From an uncultured Selenomonadaceae bacterium (GTDB taxonomy: Bacteria > Bacillota > Negativicutes > Selenomonadales > Selenomonadaceae), in assembly GCA_905234395.1 (NCBI GenBank), contig CAJOHG010000010.1:1-52002 (forward strand): DNA of 52,002 nucleotides. Direction: 5' to 3'. Positions 50,111 to 52,002 of this stretch are shown piece after piece. Under the pieces are notes generated by a model. That model saw only the letters and a list, made by a program, of their open reading frames with translations, did not search any database and was not told the DNA's origin. The stretch's first letter is position 1; each line of letters begins with the position of its first letter. A program made the position numbers and the translations under genes.

Positions 50111-51238
50111 ATGAGCAAAGAAATTCTTCGAGCAAAGACAAAATTTTTATTCGACAGGTTTCCTTTGACGGCGGAGCAGAAGAAAAATTCCGAATTAAAT
50201 TTGAGCGAGCTTGACGACCATAAAATCGTTTTGCAGTCTGCGCCGCGTCGACTGGTTTTTGAACTTACAAACGCTTGCAATTTGAACTGCATCATGTGCG
50301 GGCGCAACGCCGTCAAATTCACGCCGACTTTCTTCAAGCTTGAATGGTTGAAAAAATTTGCGCCGATTATTAATAAAGTCGAGGAAGTTTCAATGTTCGG
50401 TTGGGGAGAGCCGACAGTTCATCCGCAATTCGTTGAGATTTTGAATTGGCTTGACAACTTTCCCGTGCGAAAATATTTTTGTACAAACGGCATGAGACTC
50501 GGCGCACTCAAGGACGAAATTTTTAATTGTCACGTCGACATAATCGCCATAAGCCTCGACGGTGCCCGCGCAGAGACTAACAATCGTATTCGACGCGGCG
50601 GCAACTTCGACAAGATAATCACCAACATAAAATCAATCGTCGCCGAGAAAAAACGTCGCGGTCTCAATCGCCCGTATATTAATTTTGTTTTCTGCGCAAT
50701 GACTTCAAACTTTCGCGAGTTGCCCGATTTAGTTCGTGTCGCGGCTGAAATCGGCATTGAGGAGGTTAAAGCGGTTTACTTCACGGCTTTTGCGAACGAT
50801 TTTCTCGCGCAGACTTTGTGGGACATTGACAAGAATATTCTCGCGGAAATTTTTCAGCAGACTCTTGAACGCGGTGAAGAGCTTGACGTCAAGATAAAGT
50901 TGCCGCATTTGCCGGGCGAAGATCCTGCCAATGATAAGTCGCACAAAGAATGTTTCGTCGGATGGCGCGATTTTTTTCTCGGCTCCGACGGCTGTGTTCG
51001 CCCATGCATGTCCACGCCCGAAAAATTTTTCCGCTTCGACAAACACGAGACTTTTGCGGAAATGTGGAACGACGAAAAGTTTCAAAACTTCCGCGCCACC
51101 GTCAATGACGAGGAAAATATGCCGGTGCATTGTCAAAACTGCTATCAATCGTCGCACTGCAACTGGAATAAAAAAGAATCGTTTATACAGGTCGGCATGA
51201 ATTTTGCTCCCGAATGGGAACAATCTCCTGCACGCTGA
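50111..51238 (+). CDS. Radical SAM / SPASM-domain protein
   Basis: 375 residues. The radical SAM cluster motif CNLNCIMC (about residues 56-63) is followed by FGWGEPTVHP (GGE-like SAM motif) and the barrel. The C-terminal SPASM-type region has Cys in HKECFVGWRDFF, CVRPCMSTP and HCQNCYQSSHC for further Fe-S clusters. Such proteins modify peptides, or sugars in polysaccharide clusters. It lies 9 bases after rfbF, hence perhaps a sugar-modifying dehydratase or epimerase. Substrate unknown. ATG 50111 follows GAGG weakly. Confidence 0.85.
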   Translation: MSKEILRAKTKFLFDRFPLTAEQKKNSELNLSELDDHKIVLQSAPRRLVFELTNACNLNCIMCGRNAVKFTPTFFKLEWLKKFAPIINKVEEVSMFGWGEPTVHPQFVEILNWLDNFPVRKYFCTNGMRLGALKDEIFNCHVDIIAISLDGARAETNNRIRRGGNFDKIITNIKSIVAEKKRRGLNRPYINFVFCAMTSNFRELPDLVRVAAEIGIEEVKAVYFTAFANDFLAQTLWDIDKNILAEIFQQTLERGEELDVKIKLPHLPGEDPANDKSHKECFVGWRDFFLGSDGCVRPCMSTPEKFFRFDKHETFAEMWNDEKFQNFRATVNDEENMPVHCQNCYQSSHCNWNKKESFIQVGMNFAPEWEQSPAR

Positions 51239-51297
51239 AAATTACATTCGTCGTAACTTGCAACGACGGGAATTGCCGAAGTTGTGAGGATTGAATT

Positions 51298-51657
51298 ATG
51301 ACGAATGAAAATTTCCGGTACGACAAAAGTTTATCTTGAAATCATTTCGGCGCACAGGTCACGAATTATGCTTCGGAGCCGCCGACGTTTCCGAATTTGT
51401 TTGAGCTGATTGAACTTGACAGAAAAATTTTTTCGGTGACGGGCGACGTGCGCGACTTAGACAGGCTGAAAAAATTTTCGACGCGAGCCGTCCCGAAGTC
51501 GTCTTCCATTTGACAGTTCGATCGATCGTTATTATCGGCGCAGTTTATTCGACGGCGGAGAAGTTTCAATTTCTACGGAGCGGACAACGTGATTGGCGGC
51601 AGGACGCTGCGTCGACGAATTCGAGAAAAATTTTGTATCTTATGAAGAGGTTGATTT
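51298..51657 (+). pseudogene. rfbG: Remnant of CDP-glucose 4,6-dehydratase (rfbG)
   Basis: The 421-base gap between the radical SAM gene and the methyltransferase fragment holds a broken rfbG. From about 51298 a start-like ATG gives a short peptide with a stop. Near 51360-51475 the frame reads VTNYASEPPTFPNLFELIEL and DVRDLDRLKK, the NAD-dependent RfbG core. A lost base in an A-run at about 51470 shifts the frame, after which FDASRPEVVFHL follows. The rest is missing, with no intact catalytic Tyr-Lys region. The gene is non-functional. Confidence 0.7.
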
Positions 51658-51659
51658 AA

Positions 51660-51932
51660 ATGAATACATGTCGATTTTGCGGAGCGAAACTGAATCATAC
51701 TTTTGCAAATTTAGGCATGTCTCCGCTCTCAAATTCTTATATTCCCGTGAAGGACGCAGACAAAGGGCAAATGACTTATCCGCTCCATGCTCGTGTTTGC
51801 GACAAATGTTTTCTTGTTCAGCTGGAGGAATTCGAGTCGCCCGAAGATATTTTTGCTGACTATGCTTATTTCAGTTCATATTCTTCAAGCTGGCTGGCTC
51901 ACGCTAGAGCGTGTTCACACTATGGAAAATAG
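51660..51932 (+). pseudogene. Truncated C-methyltransferase (zinc-binding N-terminal domain), cut by the right IS
   Basis: From ATG 51660 the frame starts MNTCRFCGAKLNHTFANLGM and continues with CDKCFLVQLEEFESPEDIF. This is the N-terminal zinc-binding part (four Cys) of NDP-hexose C-methyltransferases and related SAM enzymes. It ends SSSWLAHA just before the IS at 51904. The last codons (to TAG/TGA at about 51932) are encoded by the IS. The catalytic SAM-binding domain is gone. It sits in the CDP-sugar region, in line with a branched or methylated dideoxyhexose. GAGG lies 7 bases upstream. Confidence 0.75.
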
Positions 51933-52002
51933 AAAATAAAGCTGATAAAATGAAGTCATGAAAATCACACAAGAACAATATGAAAAGATAGAAAAATATC
52001 TG
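51904..52002 (+). mobile_element. Right boundary: end of the insertion sequence, inverted copy of 1-98
   Basis: Bases 51904-52001 are the exact reverse complement of 1-98 and hold the IS terminal region and the transposase start. The element interrupts the methyltransferase gene. Confidence 0.78.
51958..52002 (+). CDS. Transposase, N-terminal fragment (runs off the window)
   Basis: ATG 51958 encodes MKITQEQYEKIEKYL up to the window end, identical to the minus-strand fragment at 1-44 plus one residue. No ribosome site is clear (TGAAGTC upstream). The family, perhaps IS5-like, cannot be confirmed from 15 residues. Confidence 0.5.
   Translation, partial: MKITQEQYEKIEKYL

Noticed and set aside
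51366..51569. Minus-strand frame over the rfbG remnant
   Set aside because: It is a shadow of the rfbG reading frame, whose plus-strand peptide matches the dehydratase family.

Overview
The window looks like chromosomal DNA of an anaerobic, Gram-negative-type Firmicute, most likely of the class Negativicutes (Selenomonas-like). This is inferred from gene content. There are periplasmic signal peptides and a lipoprotein, TAT-type export, the futalosine menaquinone route (mqnE), cobalamin genes (cobS, a PduX-like kinase, a CbiK-like chelatase) and a mannitol PTS, next to Firmicute-style genes such as cdaA-cdaR, comEA, rnr and an FtsZ with a typical C-terminal peptide. Many genes start with TTG or GTG. 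No tRNA, rRNA, CRISPR array or prophage was seen. The first 98 bases and bases 51904-52001 are exact inverted copies of the same IS end, each holding the 5' end of a transposase gene that reads outward. The window is therefore probably a contig that ends in two copies of one insertion sequence.

Layout. 0.2-2 kb: cdaA-cdaR (c-di-AMP). 2.3-6.4 kb: tsaD, a periplasmic histidine phosphatase, queF, a B6-vitamer kinase and a lipoprotein. 6.5-9.7 kb: a purine permease and a frameshifted SGNH/CitC-like gene. 10-12 kb (minus): htpX and a PilP/GspC-like protein, both flanked by tandem duplications. 12-15.6 kb: an exported carboxylesterase, a secreted protein, argC and a coiled-coil membrane protein. 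15.6-21.4 kb (minus): uvrC, mqnE, a cluster of very small genes, comEA and serA. 21.5-28.7 kb: a CYTH protein, MgtC, an esterase, a cytidine-deaminase-like protein without zinc ligands, secG, a carboxylesterase, a Uma2-type nuclease, a hotdog fusion and rnr. 28.8-29.7 kb: a transglutaminase-like exported protein. 29.7-35 kb (minus): a PduX-like kinase, cobS, prfA, a GIY-YIG endonuclease and argJ. 35-37.6 kb: ftsZ, a degenerate ftsZ paralogue and a small gene. 37.7-42.5 kb: mtlA, a cupin, mtlD and a TPM-domain protein. 42.6-44 kb (minus): pyk. 44-51.9 kb: glmM, a CbiK-like chelatase, two frameshifted tandem glycosyltransferases, rfbF, a radical SAM/SPASM protein, an rfbG remnant and a methyltransferase cut by the right IS.

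Themes. (1) Partial tandem duplications of gene ends recur: 138 bp x3, 173 bp x3, 134 bp x2, 151 bp x2, an in-frame 123 bp repeat, and a 1.6 kb glycosyltransferase pair. (2) Several genes are broken at or near homopolymers (C8 at 9051, an A-run at about 51470). A T12 tract also lies in the spacer of a near-perfect promoter at 28766. (3) A structured intergenic element with paired-base changes occurs upstream of tsaD, the deaminase-like gene and mtlD. (4) A compact locus at 18.9-19.3 kb has the layout of a type I toxin-antitoxin pair with a shared bidirectional terminator. (5) An FtsZ-like protein without the GTP-binding signature, but with T7-loop aspartates, follows ftsZ directly. The last two are the strongest candidates for undescribed biology.

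All calls come from reading the sequence by eye; no database search or folding program was run. Start codons were chosen from Shine-Dalgarno spacing.
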